Shown here: positions 23,241 through 35,622 of the stretch, piece by piece
Layout: each line of letters starts with the position of its first letter
Position numbering within the stretch: position 1 is the first letter of the stretch
Program-made: the position numbers and the translations under genes
Assembly (NCBI RefSeq): GCF_014651895.1
Contig: NZ_BMXT01000001.1
Coordinates: forward strand, 1,736,001-1,800,000
DNA length: 64,000 bases
Direction of reading: 5' to 3'
Origin: Rhodanobacter panaciterrae
Lineage (GTDB): Bacteria > Pseudomonadota > Gammaproteobacteria > Xanthomonadales > Rhodanobacteraceae
The notes under the pieces: generated by a model
What the model was told of the DNA's origin: nothing
The model's database searches: none
What the model saw: only the letters and a program-made list of their open reading frames with translations

Positions 23241-24848
23241 TCAGCCTGCCCGCAGATCGCGCAGGCGAAACCCACCGGCATACAACGCGCCCACGTAGGC
23301 CAGCGCGCCAGCGGCCACCAGCGCCGACAAGTGCCAGACCCGGGTGAACACCGACACTCCGACCCAGTCCGGCCACAGCCAACGGCCGAACAACAGCACC
23401 GCCACCATCACCGCGCAAGCCAGCGCCAGCCGCAACCAATGCCTGGTCCAGCCTGGTTCGCGCTGGTACACCCCGGCGCGCTTCAACCAGCGCCAGAGCA
23501 GCACGAAATTGAGATAACTCGACAACGTGCTGGCGATCGCCAGTCCCACATGCAGGCCCGGTACTTGAGCAATGCCGTCAAGCAGGCTGCCCTGTTTCAA
23601 TGCCGGCGACGCCCACAGTTCGAACAGCAGCACGATAAAGATGCCGTTGAACACCATGTTGGCCACCAGCGCCGCCACACCCGCCCGCACCGGCGTGCGG
23701 GTGTCCTGGCGTGAATAGAACGCCGGCAGCACTACCTTGACCAGCGCAAATGCCGGCAACCCACAGCTGAGCGCGATGATCGACAACGTCGACATGTGCG
23801 CGTCGAACGCCGTGTAGTGCCCGTTCTGGAACAAGGTATCCACCAGCGGGCCGGCCAGCAGCAGCAGCGCAAACATCGCCGGCGCCGCAATCAGCAGGGT
23901 CAGGCGCAAGCCCCAGTCCAGTGCCTTGGAGAATCCGGCCCGATCCGTTCCGACATGGTGCCGCGACAGTGCCGGCAGGATCACCGTGCCCAGCGCCACC
24001 CCGAACACACCCAGTGGGAGTTCGAGAAAGCGGGTCGACTGCCACAACCAGGTCTGCGAGCCGGTCACCAGCAGCGAGATCACCACCGTGTCCAGCAGCA
24101 GATTGAGCTGCGCCACCGAGGAGCCAAACAGGGTCGGCACCATCAGCCGCATGATCTTGCGCACCTGCGGATGGCTCCAGCCCCAGCGCGGCATGTCGAG
24201 CAGATTCAGTTTGCGCAGCGCCGGCAGCAGGAACAGCAGCTGCAGTACGCCGGCCACCAATACCGCCCAACCCATCGCCATGATCGGCGTATGCAGCCGC
24301 GGTGCCAGCCACAACGCCCCGATCACCATGCATATATTGAGGATCACCGGCGCCAGCGCCGGCAGTGCGAAACGGTGGAAACTGTTCAACGCACCACCGG
24401 CCAGCGCGGTCAGCGAGACAAACAGGATGAACGGGAAAGTCAGCCGCACCAGGTCGGTAGTGAGGTCGAACTTGTGCGGCTGATCCAGCGCACCCGGCGC
24501 AAACGTCCCGGCCACCTGCGGCGCAAAGATCAGGCCCAGCGCGGTAACCACCAGCAGCACGCCACCTAGCGTGCCGGAGACGCGCGCCAGCAATTGCTTC
24601 AGATCCTCGTGCGTGCCGGTTTGCTTCACTTCGGTGAACACCGGCACGAACGCAGTCGAAAACGAACCTTCGGCGAACAGCCGGCGCATGAAATTGGGAA
24701 TGCGGAACGCGATGACAAACGCGTCGGTGGCGGCATTGGCCCCGAACACGTGGCTCATCGATATATCCCGCAACAGCCCGAGTACGCGCGAAACCATCGT
24801 CATGCTGCTGAACGAGAGCAGCCCACGGAACATGCTGGGGGACTTCAT
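23241..24848 (-). CDS. murJ: Lipid II flippase MurJ
   Basis: A 535-residue polytopic membrane protein (about 14 hydrophobic segments) of the MOP/MviN family that flips lipid II for peptidoglycan synthesis. The N-terminus reads SFSSMTMVSRVLGLLRD with ATDAFVIAFRIPNFMRRLFAEGSFSTAF, the diagnostic MurJ block. I chose the ATG at 24848, where the conserved sequence begins. The frame stays open further upstream, but that extension is cysteine-rich and unlike the family. It diverges from rpsT, with about 250 bases between starts. Confidence 0.96.
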   Translation of the reverse strand: MKSPSMFRGLLSFSSMTMVSRVLGLLRDISMSHVFGANAATDAFVIAFRIPNFMRRLFAEGSFSTAFVPVFTEVKQTGTHEDLKQLLARVSGTLGGVLLVVTALGLIFAPQVAGTFAPGALDQPHKFDLTTDLVRLTFPFILFVSLTALAGGALNSFHRFALPALAPVILNICMVIGALWLAPRLHTPIMAMGWAVLVAGVLQLLFLLPALRKLNLLDMPRWGWSHPQVRKIMRLMVPTLFGSSVAQLNLLLDTVVISLLVTGSQTWLWQSTRFLELPLGVFGVALGTVILPALSRHHVGTDRAGFSKALDWGLRLTLLIAAPAMFALLLLAGPLVDTLFQNGHYTAFDAHMSTLSIIALSCGLPAFALVKVVLPAFYSRQDTRTPVRAGVAALVANMVFNGIFIVLLFELWASPALKQGSLLDGIAQVPGLHVGLAIASTLSSYLNFVLLWRWLKRAGVYQREPGWTRHWLRLALACAVMVAVLLFGRWLWPDWVGVSVFTRVWHLSALVAAGALAYVGALYAGGFRLRDLRAG

Positions 24849-25026
24849 GCGTCTGCGAAACCTTGGATATGGGAGGGCGTCACACTCCGCATAAAGCGGA
24901 TGCAAGCGCATAGTCTGACAGCCGCCACAGACAAGATGACAGCCCATATGTGGCAAAATGCAGGCGCCACAGCCGGCGCCGCCATGGCAACGAAGCCGCC
25001 GAATCATTATCGGCCTCGCTAAATGA

Positions 25027-25055
25027 TTGACGCAACGGCAAATCGACCGCATAAT
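25027..25055 (+). promoter_or_regulatory. Sigma70 promoter of rpsT
   Basis: TTGACG and CATAAT are separated by exactly 17 bases, each hexamer one or two mismatches from consensus. The predicted start near 25062 leaves a short leader of about 38 bases before the rpsT UUG codon. Confidence 0.7.
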
Positions 25056-25099
25056 TGGCGTCTTTTTCCAACCTCAACCCTGCATTCCGGAGTTCTACC

Positions 25100-25363
25100 T
25101 TGGCCAACATCAAGTCCGCGAAGAAGCGCGCGCGCCAGTCCGAACAGCGCCGCCTGCGCAACATCAGCGCACGTTCCATGGTCCGTACCGCCCTGAAGAA
25201 GGTCGTCAAGGCCATCGAGGCCAAGGACAAGGCCGGCGCCATCGCCGCGTTCACCATCGCCCAGCCGGTGATGGATCGTTACGCTGCCCGTGGCCTGATC
25301 CACAAGAACAAGGCTGCCCGTCACAAGAGCCGCCTCAACGCGAAGATCCGCGAACTGGCGTAA
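25100..25363 (+). CDS. rpsT: 30S ribosomal protein S20
   Basis: An 87-residue S20 (exactly the E. coli length) starting from a TTG codon, (M)[20 protein letters not shown]. The TTG has CCGGAG 7 bases upstream. An in-frame ATG at 25055 would add 15 residues unlike S20 and overlaps the -10 box, so it was rejected. E. coli rpsT also uses UUG, and its weak start is part of autoregulation by S20. The same architecture here suggests the control is conserved. A strong terminator follows the stop. Confidence 0.97.
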   Translation: MANIKSAKKRARQSEQRRLRNISARSMVRTALKKVVKAIEAKDKAGAIAAFTIAQPVMDRYAARGLIHKNKAARHKSRLNAKIRELA

Positions 25364-25390
25364 GCCGAGCGCGATTCGAGTTGAAAGAAA

Positions 25391-25414
25391 AAGCCGGCGC
25401 AAGCCGGCTTTTTT
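25391..25414 (+). terminator. Intrinsic terminator of rpsT
   Basis: An 8-bp stem AAGCCGGC/GCCGGCTT with a GCAA loop runs into TTTTTT about 25 bases after the rpsT stop. The 5' side is A-rich, so it can also act for minus-strand transcripts coming from feoAB. Confidence 0.9.
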
Positions 25415-25428
25415 ATGCCTGTGTTTTG

Positions 25429-25531
25429 CTCCCTCCCCTGCTTGCAGGGGAGGGCTGGGGTGGGGTCGCTCTTCACCGCAGGCCAAAAGCATCCCCTCCC
25501 CAGCCCCCCCTGCAAGCAGGAGGAGGAGTCC
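25429..25531. repeat. ~100-bp palindromic intergenic repeat, family A copy 2
   Basis: Inverted hairpins CCCCTGCTTGCAGGGG and CCCTGCAAGCAGG with GGGCTGGGG/CCCCAGCCC inner arms make a long imperfect palindrome in the gap between rpsT and the Cys-rich protein gene. Its arms match copies 1 and 3, while the central spacer differs. Confidence 0.85.
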
Positions 25532-25545
25532 AGATCGCGGCACCG

Positions 25546-25841
25546 TCACTGCCTCGGACGAAACTCCAGCGGCACGGCATCCGTCCGCGCTGCCGCTGGC
25601 GGCTTCGGTCCGCAGGCACCGCAGGTACTGCAACCATCGCTGCAATTGCCGGTCGCCTGCTTTGGCTGCAGGCGTTGTCCGAAAGCACGCACCCATGCGG
25701 CATGGCCGGAACGGCTGAAATGGATCGACGCCGCCGCCAGCCAGCGGTTCGTAAGCGTGGGCGCCAGCTTGCGGAACACGATCAGCGCACTGGCCAGCAC
25801 GACCAGGCCGATCACCGCGTACTGCACCAGCAGACTCGTGC

Positions 25842-25845
<4 letters not shown>
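25546..25845 (-). CDS. Small Cys-rich membrane protein downstream of feoB
   Basis: A 99-residue protein with one transmembrane segment (about residues 6-25, LVQYAVIGLVVLASALIVF) and a C-terminal cluster CSDGCSTCGACG near residues 68-79. The ATG overlaps the feoB stop (ATGA), so it is translationally coupled to FeoB. It resembles the loosely defined FeoB-associated Cys-rich membrane proteins, and a DUF6587-type family is also possible; both are from memory. The cysteines could bind iron or a cluster near the FeoB pore or play the part of FeoC, but this is inference. Confidence 0.7.
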
Positions 25846-27676
<1,831 letters not shown>

Positions 27677-27680
<4 letters not shown>

Positions 27681-27922
27681 GCCGCCACCTCGCTGCGCAC
27701 GCTGACCCGGGCCGCCTCGGCGCGGCGCAGGGCAAAACGGGTGTAGCCGATCTGGATCAGCACCGGGTCGCCGCCCATCGGCCCGATCGCCACCACCCGC
27801 ACCGGTTCGCCATCGACGAAACCCAGGTCACGTAAGCGCTGCGCAATCGGATCCGCCGCATGCGCATCGTGCACGCGGTCGACCACGGCGGGAGCACCTT
27901 TGGGCAATTCGGACAGACGCAC
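27677..27922 (-). CDS. feoA: Ferrous iron transport protein A
   Basis: An 81-residue SH3-like FeoA with LSELPKGAPAVVDRV, LRDLGFVDGEPVRVVAIGPMGGDPVLIQIGYTRFALRRAEAARV, a close family match. FeoA is a cytosolic partner needed for FeoB activity. The start is a GTG at 27922 with GAGAAA upstream. It is the first gene of feoA-feoB-Cys-rich protein. Confidence 0.93.
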
Positions 27923-27935
27923 GGCCGGTTTCTCA

Positions 27936-27954
27936 AATAAGAATTGTTCGCATT
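27936..27954 (-). promoter_or_regulatory. Fur box overlapping the feoA promoter
   Basis: Read on the minus strand, the 19 bases AATGCGAACAATTCTTATT match the inverted-repeat form AATGAGAATCATTCTCATT at 15 of 19 positions. It begins 14 bases upstream of the feoA GTG and overlaps a -10-like TACAAT (27952-27957). A bound Fur would block RNA polymerase, consistent with iron repression of feoAB. Confidence 0.7.
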
Positions 27955-28038
27955 GTAGCCCTTTGCCCGCTCCGCTGCATCAGGCCAAGTGCCGACGATG
28001 GGCAGCGTTTATCATGGCGCTATTTGCGGGGACGACCG

Positions 28039-28839
28039 ATGACCGATTTCATCCTGAGCGAACGCCGCGGCGCGGTGGCCTGGCTCACCCTGAACCGCCC
28101 GCAGATCCACAACGCGTTCGACGACACTCTGATCGCCGAGCTCACCGATGCGCTGGCCACAGTCGATGCCGACCCCGTCGTGCGCGCGGTAGTGCTGAGC
28201 GGCAACGGCAGCTGTTTCTCCGCCGGCGCCGACCTCAACTGGATGCGCGGCATGGCCGCCGCCACCGAGCAGGAAAACCGCAAGGATTCACTGCGCCTGG
28301 CGCGGCTGATGCGTAATCTGCAGTTCCTGTCCAAGCCCACCATCGCGCGGGTCAACGGCGCCGCCTACGGCGGCGGCGTGGGCTTGGTCGCCTGCTGCGA
28401 TATCGCGATCGGCGTCGACAGCGCCAAGTTCGCGCTGTCGGAAGTGAAGCTGGGGCTGGTGCCGGCGGTGATCTCGCCGTACGTGATTGCCGCGATCGGG
28501 CTGCGCGAAGCGCGCCGGCTGTTCCTCACCGGCGAGGTGTTCGACGCCGCCGTCGCCGCACGCATCGGCCTGCTGCACGCTGTGGTGTCGGGCACCGAAC
28601 TGGACGAAGCGATCGAACGCCAGTTGTACCTGTTGGCCAAGGCCGGCCCGCTGGCGCAGCGCGAGGCGAAACAGCTGGCCTTGCGCATCGGCGGCGCCGA
28701 TCTGGCGCAGGCTGAGCGTATCGACACGGCCAATGCCGAACTGATCGCCCGGTTGCGCGTTTCCGAAGAAGGCCAGCATGGCCTCGGTGCATTTCTCGAC
28801 AAGCGCGCACCGGCGTGGGTCGGCGGGAGCGCCGCATGA
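28039..28839 (+). CDS. liuC: Enoyl-CoA hydratase, probable methylglutaconyl-CoA hydratase
   Basis: A 266-residue crotonase-fold enzyme. The oxyanion-hole blocks SCFSAGADLNWM and NGAAYGGGVGLVACCDIAI are clear, with LSEVKLGLVPAVISPYV following. In the context of a biotin-dependent carboxylase subunit and HMG-CoA lyase just downstream, it is best read as LiuC/AtuE-like 3-methylglutaconyl-CoA hydratase of leucine and isovalerate breakdown. The ATG at 28039 has GGGGA upstream. Overlaps the next gene by ATGA. The specific substrate rests on context. Confidence 0.85.
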   Translation: MTDFILSERRGAVAWLTLNRPQIHNAFDDTLIAELTDALATVDADPVVRAVVLSGNGSCFSAGADLNWMRGMAAATEQENRKDSLRLARLMRNLQFLSKPTIARVNGAAYGGGVGLVACCDIAIGVDSAKFALSEVKLGLVPAVISPYVIAAIGLREARRLFLTGEVFDAAVAARIGLLHAVVSGTELDEAIERQLYLLAKAGPLAQREAKQLALRIGGADLAQAERIDTANAELIARLRVSEEGQHGLGAFLDKRAPAWVGGSAA

Positions 28840-29354
28840 ACGAACACATCATCAATCTCGACCAGCTCGAACTGCAGTCGGTCGAACCCGCCATGACGCC
28901 CACCGGCAAGAACGCCGCGGACTACGACATCCGTTGGTACGAGATCGCCAGTCGGATCGGCGCCCGCAAGCTCGGCTACAACCTCACCGTGGTGGCGCCG
29001 GGCAAGCGCAACTGCCCGTTCCACAACCATCGCGTGGAAGAAGAGATGTTCTTCATCCTCGAAGGCAGCGGCGAATTGCGCTACGGCGATAAGCGTCATC
29101 CACTGCGCGCCGGCGACATCATCGCCTGCCCGCCCGGCGGCCCGGAAACCGCGCACCAGATCATCAACACCGGCAGCGTCGAACTGCGCTATCTCGCCGT
29201 CGGCACCAACGAAGCCCCTGACATCTGCGAATACCCGGACTCCGGCAAGTACCTCGTTTTCGACGACAACCTGCGTGATGCCGATGGCAAGCCACGGAGA
29301 TTCCGGGTACTGGGGCGGCAGGCCGAATCGCTCGATTACTGGGACGGCGAATAG
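28836..29354 (+). CDS. Cupin-domain protein
   Basis: A 172-residue single-domain cupin. Motif 1 is CPFHNHRVEEEMFFILEGSGELRYG (His-X-His...Glu), motif 2 GDIIACPPGGPETAHQIIN, giving the usual metal-binding set of three His and one Glu. The start overlaps the liuC stop and GGGAGC lies upstream. Its role is unknown; translational coupling to liuC suggests a link with acyl-CoA breakdown, but cupins are too diverse to predict a reaction. Confidence 0.8.
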   Translation: MNEHIINLDQLELQSVEPAMTPTGKNAADYDIRWYEIASRIGARKLGYNLTVVAPGKRNCPFHNHRVEEEMFFILEGSGELRYGDKRHPLRAGDIIACPPGGPETAHQIINTGSVELRYLAVGTNEAPDICEYPDSGKYLVFDDNLRDADGKPRRFRVLGRQAESLDYWDGE

Positions 29355-29455
29355 CCCCGACGCGCGTTGCCATGCTGCGCCGCGCATCGGCGGAAACACC
29401 GCAATCTGTTAGTTTTACTGGCTTTGCATCGACACGAACGGTTCCAGGAATCTGC

Positions 29456-31447
<1,992 letters not shown>

Positions 31448-31457
31448 TTTTAACCGC

Positions 31458-31563
31458 CGTCATTCCGGCGAAAGCCTGAATCCAGTGACTCCGCAAGGCC
31501 ACACAGGCGCTGGATGACCAGCTTCGCTGTTGTAAAACGCTTCCGGCTTTCGCCGGGATGACG
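31458..31563. repeat. ~106-bp MITE-like palindromic element
   Basis: Terminal inverted repeats CGTCATTCCGGCGAAAGC and GCTTTCGCCGGGATGACG match at 17 of 18 positions and bound a 106-base spacer element, between the carboxylase gene and the HMG-CoA lyase gene. Similar elements are common in xanthomonads (from memory). It carries no coding capacity and ends 10 bases before the lyase ribosome-binding site. Confidence 0.8.
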
Positions 31564-31584
31564 ACACTTCTCCCGGAGTCATGC

Positions 31585-32487
31585 ATGAACGCTTCTAATC
31601 ACGTCCGCATCGTCGAAGTCGGCGCCCGCGACGGCCTGCAGAACGAGAAGACGCTGCTGCCGGCTGATGTGAAGATCGCGCTGATCGATCGGTTGTCTTC
31701 GACGGGACTCAAGACGATCGAGGCGACCAGCTTCGTCAGCCCGAAGTGGGTGCCGCAACTGGCCGATGCCGCCGAAGTCTTCGCGGGCATCCGCAAGGTG
31801 CCCGGCGTGAGTTACCCGGTGCTGGTGCCGAACCTGCAGGGCTATCAGCGAGCACGCGAAGTCGGCGCCACCGAGATCGCGGTGTTCACCGCTGCCTCGG
31901 AGGCCTTCAGCCGCAAGAACACGAATGCCTCGATCGACGAATCGATCGAGCGCTTCATCCCTGTGATCGAACAGGCGCAGGCCGACGAGGTCAAGGTGCG
32001 CGGCTATGTCTCCACCGTGCTCGGGTGCCCGTATCAGGGCGAGGTGCCGGTCAGCGACGTGGTGCACGTCGCCAAGCGCCTGTACGAACTGGGCTGCTAC
32101 GAAATTTCGCTGGGCGACACCATCGGCGTCGGCACGCCGGCGAAGGCGCGCGCGATGCTGCATGCGGTCGCGCAGGAAGTGCCGATCGGCGCGCTGGCGG
32201 TGCATTTCCACGACACCTACGGCCAGGCGCTGGCGAACATCCTCGCCTGCCTGGAAGAAGGCGCGCGCGTGGTCGACAGCTCGGTCTCCGGCACCGGCGG
32301 CTGCCCGTACGCGAAAGGTGCCACCGGCAACGTCGCCAGCGAGGACGTGGTCTACATGCTGCACGGCATGGGCATGAACACCGGCATCGACCTCGACCTG
32401 CTGGTCGCCACCGGTGCGTGGCTCGCCGGACAGCTGCACAAGGACACCGCCAGCCGGGTCACCCGCGCACGCACCGCAGCGGCCTGA
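31585..32487 (+). CDS. liuE: Hydroxymethylglutaryl-CoA lyase
   Basis: A 300-residue DRE-TIM enzyme splitting HMG-CoA to acetoacetate and acetyl-CoA, the last step of leucine degradation. VGARDGLQNEK at the N-terminus provides metal and catalytic residues; the signature SVSGTGGCPYAKGATGN carries the catalytic Cys. The ATG at 31585 sits 6 bases after CCGGAG. The in-frame ATG at 31558 lies inside the palindromic element and was rejected. Confidence 0.95.
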   Translation: MNASNHVRIVEVGARDGLQNEKTLLPADVKIALIDRLSSTGLKTIEATSFVSPKWVPQLADAAEVFAGIRKVPGVSYPVLVPNLQGYQRAREVGATEIAVFTAASEAFSRKNTNASIDESIERFIPVIEQAQADEVKVRGYVSTVLGCPYQGEVPVSDVVHVAKRLYELGCYEISLGDTIGVGTPAKARAMLHAVAQEVPIGALAVHFHDTYGQALANILACLEEGARVVDSSVSGTGGCPYAKGATGNVASEDVVYMLHGMGMNTGIDLDLLVATGAWLAGQLHKDTASRVTRARTAAA

Positions 32488-32548
32488 GCATCTCGCCGAA
32501 ACCCGCACGCGATCGCTATCATCGGGTTTCGACTGACGGGGTGAAGCG

Positions 32549-33868
32549 ATGCGTGCAAACCTGACGACGTGGTGGCGACATGCGGCGGCACTACTCCTCT
32601 TGTTGTGCGCGCTGCCTACGCTGGCCGCCACGCCGAAAGGCGACTGGCTGCTGCTGCCCGAACGCGTGTGGACCGGCGATGGCGATGCCGCACATCGTGG
32701 CTGGGCGGTATTGGTGCACGACGGCGTGATCGCCGCCGCAGGCCCCGTCGCCTCGGTGCATGCACCGGCCGGCACGCAGCGCGTCGAACTGCCCGGTGCC
32801 ACGCTCACGCCAGGCCTGATCGACCTGCACTCGCACCTGTTCCTGCATCCATACAACGAGACGTTGTGGAACGACCAGGTGCTGACCGAGCCGCAGGACT
32901 ACCGCACGCTGGAAGCCGCCGCGCACGCGAAGTCCACCCTGCTGGCCGGCTTCACCACCTTGCGCGACTTGGGCACCGAAGGCGCCGGCTACGCCGACGT
33001 ATCGGTGAAGCGCGCGATCGCGGAAGGACTGATTCCCGGCCCGCGCCTGTTCGTGGCGACCCGTGCGATCGTCGCCACCGCCAGTTATGGTCCCGGCCCG
33101 CGCGGCTTCCGCCCGGATCTCGACCTGCCCGGTGGCGCACAGGAAGTCAGCGGCGTCGATGCCGCGATGGCGGCCGTGCGCGAGCAGGCTGCTCGCGGTG
33201 CCGACTGGATCAAGATCTATGGCGACTATCGCGTCGGGCCCGACGGCAGCACCGCACCCACCTTCACGCCGGCGGAGCTGAAGGCGCTGGTCGACACCGC
33301 GCACCAGATCGGTCGTCCGGTCGCCGTGCATGCGGCCAGCGACGCCGGTGTACGTATGGCGGTCGAAGCTGGTGTGGACAGTGTGGAGCACGGTTACGGC
33401 GCCAGCGAGGCCACCTTCAAGCTGCTCAAGCAACACGGCACCGCCTACGAGCCGACGCTTACCGCGGTCGAGTCCACCGCCGAATATTTCGAGCATTACG
33501 TACCGGGCAAGAGTGAGCCGACGGCACGCATGCGCGAGGCTGAACGCGCGTTCCGCACCGCGTTGAAACTGGGCGTGACGATCGGCAATGGCAGCGACGT
33601 CGGCGTGTTCGCGCATGGCGAGAACTGGCGCGAATCCGCCGCGATGGTCGCCGATGGCATGACGCCGGCGCAGGCACTCCATGCAGCCACCGACGTGGCG
33701 GCGAAGATCCTGCGCCAGTCGGAGCATTTCGGCCGCATCGCACCGGGCCTGGCTGCCGACCTCGCGGCGTTCAGCGGCGACCCCAGCACGCAGATCGACG
33801 ACCTCGCCCATCCGGTCTTCGTGATGAAGAACGGCATCTCTTACCGCAGCCCCGCAGCCACCCCATGA
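32549..33868 (+). CDS. Secreted imidazolonepropionase-like amidohydrolase
   Basis: A 439-residue protein with a cleavable signal peptide (AALLLLLCALPTLAA) and an amidohydrolase-superfamily TIM barrel. Metal ligands can be seen in LIDLHSHLFLH, in WIKIYG (the carboxylated-Lys position), in VAVHAAS and VDSVEHGYG, and in IGNGSDVGVFAHG. It resembles periplasmic Xaa-Pro dipeptidase-like amidohydrolases; the substrate is unknown. It begins 61 bases after the HMG-CoA lyase stop and overlaps the next gene by ATGA. Confidence 0.85.
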   Translation: MRANLTTWWRHAAALLLLLCALPTLAATPKGDWLLLPERVWTGDGDAAHRGWAVLVHDGVIAAAGPVASVHAPAGTQRVELPGATLTPGLIDLHSHLFLHPYNETLWNDQVLTEPQDYRTLEAAAHAKSTLLAGFTTLRDLGTEGAGYADVSVKRAIAEGLIPGPRLFVATRAIVATASYGPGPRGFRPDLDLPGGAQEVSGVDAAMAAVREQAARGADWIKIYGDYRVGPDGSTAPTFTPAELKALVDTAHQIGRPVAVHAASDAGVRMAVEAGVDSVEHGYGASEATFKLLKQHGTAYEPTLTAVESTAEYFEHYVPGKSEPTARMREAERAFRTALKLGVTIGNGSDVGVFAHGENWRESAAMVADGMTPAQALHAATDVAAKILRQSEHFGRIAPGLAADLAAFSGDPSTQIDDLAHPVFVMKNGISYRSPAATP

Positions 33869-34353
33869 ACGAGACGTTTCATATCCGCCCGATCGAGCCG
33901 CGCGACAACACGGCGATGGCCGCGATCATCCGCAGCGTGATGCCCGAATTCGGCGCCGACGGTCCCGGCTTCGCGATCCACGATGCCGAGGTGGACACCA
34001 TGTACGAGGCCTACGCGCAGCCACGATCCAGCTACTTCGTGGTCGAGCGCGAGGGCGTGGTGATTGGTGGCGGCGGTATCGCGCCGCTGGAGAACGCCGA
34101 GCCCGACGTATGCGAACTGCGCAAGATGTACTTCCTGCCGCAGGCACGCGGCATCGGTGCCGGCAGCGCGATGATGCAGCGCTGCCTCGACGCGGCGCGC
34201 ACGCACGGTTTTCGTCGCTGCTATCTGGAAACGCTGACCGGCATGGACGCGGCGCAGGCGTTGTACGCACGCAGCGGCTTCACTCCGTTGTGTGCGCCGA
34301 TGGGTGGCACCGGCCATTTCAGCTGCGACCGTTTCTTCATCCGCGATCTGTGA
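33865..34353 (+). CDS. GNAT family N-acetyltransferase
   Basis: A 162-residue GNAT enzyme. The acetyl-CoA loop LPQARGIGAGSAMMQ and the following YLETLTGMDAAQALYARSGF give the fold. The acceptor is unknown. It is translationally coupled to the amidohydrolase upstream, and the YdeI-type gene starts 7 bases after its stop, so all appear to be one transcript. Confidence 0.85.
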   Translation: MNETFHIRPIEPRDNTAMAAIIRSVMPEFGADGPGFAIHDAEVDTMYEAYAQPRSSYFVVEREGVVIGGGGIAPLENAEPDVCELRKMYFLPQARGIGAGSAMMQRCLDAARTHGFRRCYLETLTGMDAAQALYARSGFTPLCAPMGGTGHFSCDRFFIRDL

Positions 34354-34360
34354 GTACGCC

Positions 34361-34963
34361 ATGAGCAATCACGACCCGCGCATCGACGCCTATATCGCCA
34401 AATCGGCCGAGTTCGCCAAGCCGATCCTCGAACACCTCCGCGCGGTGGTGCATGCCGCCTGCCCCAAGGTCGAGGAAAGCCAGAAATGGAGCATGCCGTT
34501 CTTCAGCTACAACGGCGCGCCGATGTGCATGATGGCGGCGTTCAAGCAGCACTGCGGCTTTGGCTTCTGGCTGTCCAGGCAAGTCGTGGGCGACGCGGCC
34601 GAAGACGGCATGGGCCAGTTCGGCAAGCTCGCTACGCTGAAGGATCTGCCGTCCAAAAAGGAACTTACCGCCCATATCAAGAAAGCGATGGCATTGAACG
34701 AAGCCGGCGTGAAACTGGCACGCCAGAAAGCCGCCGCGAAGCCCATGCCGACCTTGCCGGACGATCTCGCCGCCCTACTCGCACAGAAGAAACATGCAGC
34801 CGCGCGCAAGACCTATGCAGGCTTCAGCCCCAGTGCGCAGCGCGAATACGTCGACTGGATCGGCGAGGCGAAGACCGACGCCACCCGCCAGAAGCGCATC
34901 GCCACCACACTGGAATGGCTGGCCGAAGGCAAGCCACGCAACTGGAAATATCTGGCGTGCTGA
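34361..34963 (+). CDS. YdeI/OmpD-associated family protein
   Basis: A 200-residue protein. The N-terminal half (residues about 15-115, AYIAKSAEFAKPILEHLRAVVHAACP...KWSMPFF) is a DUF1801-type iron chaperone-like fold. The C-terminal part (about 140-200, KKHAAARKTYAGFSPSAQREYVDWI...RIATTLEWLAEGKPRNWKY) is the OmdA domain, a bacteriocin-protection-like family. Function is not established. The ATG at 34361 was chosen over an in-frame start overlapping the upstream gene. Confidence 0.85.
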   Translation: MSNHDPRIDAYIAKSAEFAKPILEHLRAVVHAACPKVEESQKWSMPFFSYNGAPMCMMAAFKQHCGFGFWLSRQVVGDAAEDGMGQFGKLATLKDLPSKKELTAHIKKAMALNEAGVKLARQKAAAKPMPTLPDDLAALLAQKKHAAARKTYAGFSPSAQREYVDWIGEAKTDATRQKRIATTLEWLAEGKPRNWKYLAC

Positions 34964-34968
34964 AACCC

Positions 34969-35544
34969 ATGATCCGTATCGCCCACAACGAAGACGCTGC
35001 TGCCATTCACGCGATCTACGCACCCTCGATCACCGACGGCGTGGCCACCTTCGAAACGGAACTGCCCGGCGTGGCAGCGATGCGCGAGCGCATCCATGCC
35101 CGGCTGCAGTATTACCCGTGGCTGGTATGGGAAGAAGATGGTGCCGTGCTGGCCTATGCCTATGCCGGCCGCTTCCGCGAACGCGCCGCCTACGACTGGA
35201 TTGCCGAAACCTCGATCTACGTACGTGCCGATGCTCACCGTCGTGGCATCGCGCGCCGGCTCTACGGTGTACTACTGGACACGATGCGATTGCAGGGCAT
35301 CAACCAGGCCGTCGGTGTGATCACTCTTCCCGGTACGGTCAGCGTGGCGATGCACGAAGCGATGGGGTTCAGCGCCGCGGGCGTGTGGCGCCAATGCGGC
35401 TACAAACTCGGGCAATGGTGGGACGTCGGCGTATGGCAGAAGGAACTGCAACCTGCAGCATCTCCGCCGCAACCGGTAATACCTTTCCCGGCAATGGTCG
35501 AGTCAACTGATCTGCAGCGCTTGCTGGCCGCTCCGCCGGGTTGA
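34969..35544 (+). CDS. Phosphinothricin N-acetyltransferase-like GNAT protein
   Basis: A 191-residue GNAT protein with the pattern of the Pat/MddA group: IRIAHNEDAAAIHAIYAPSITDGVATFE, then YDWIAETSIYVRADAHRRGIARRLY and HEAMGFSAAGVWRQCGYKLGQWWDV. Family members acetylate phosphinothricin, methionine sulfone or similar amino acid analogues; which one cannot be told here. The start is the ATG at 34969, 5 bases after the previous stop. A 25-residue Pro-containing tail follows the domain. Confidence 0.85.
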   Translation: MIRIAHNEDAAAIHAIYAPSITDGVATFETELPGVAAMRERIHARLQYYPWLVWEEDGAVLAYAYAGRFRERAAYDWIAETSIYVRADAHRRGIARRLYGVLLDTMRLQGINQAVGVITLPGTVSVAMHEAMGFSAAGVWRQCGYKLGQWWDVGVWQKELQPAASPPQPVIPFPAMVESTDLQRLLAAPPG

Positions 35545-35550
35545 TCCCTG

Positions 35551-35582
35551 AAAAGGACAGGCCCGCCGTTGGCGGGCCTGTC
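35551..35582 (-). terminator. Hairpin terminator between convergent genes
   Basis: A 12-bp stem GACAGGCCCGCC/GGCGGGCCTGTC with a GTT loop at 35556-35582; on the minus strand it is followed by CTTTTC. It serves the RcnB-like genes and probably blocks read-through from the plus-strand operon too. Confidence 0.75.
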
Positions 35583-35622
35583 GTCAACACTCACCGTACG
35601 GGCGAGATCGCACGTTCACGCA

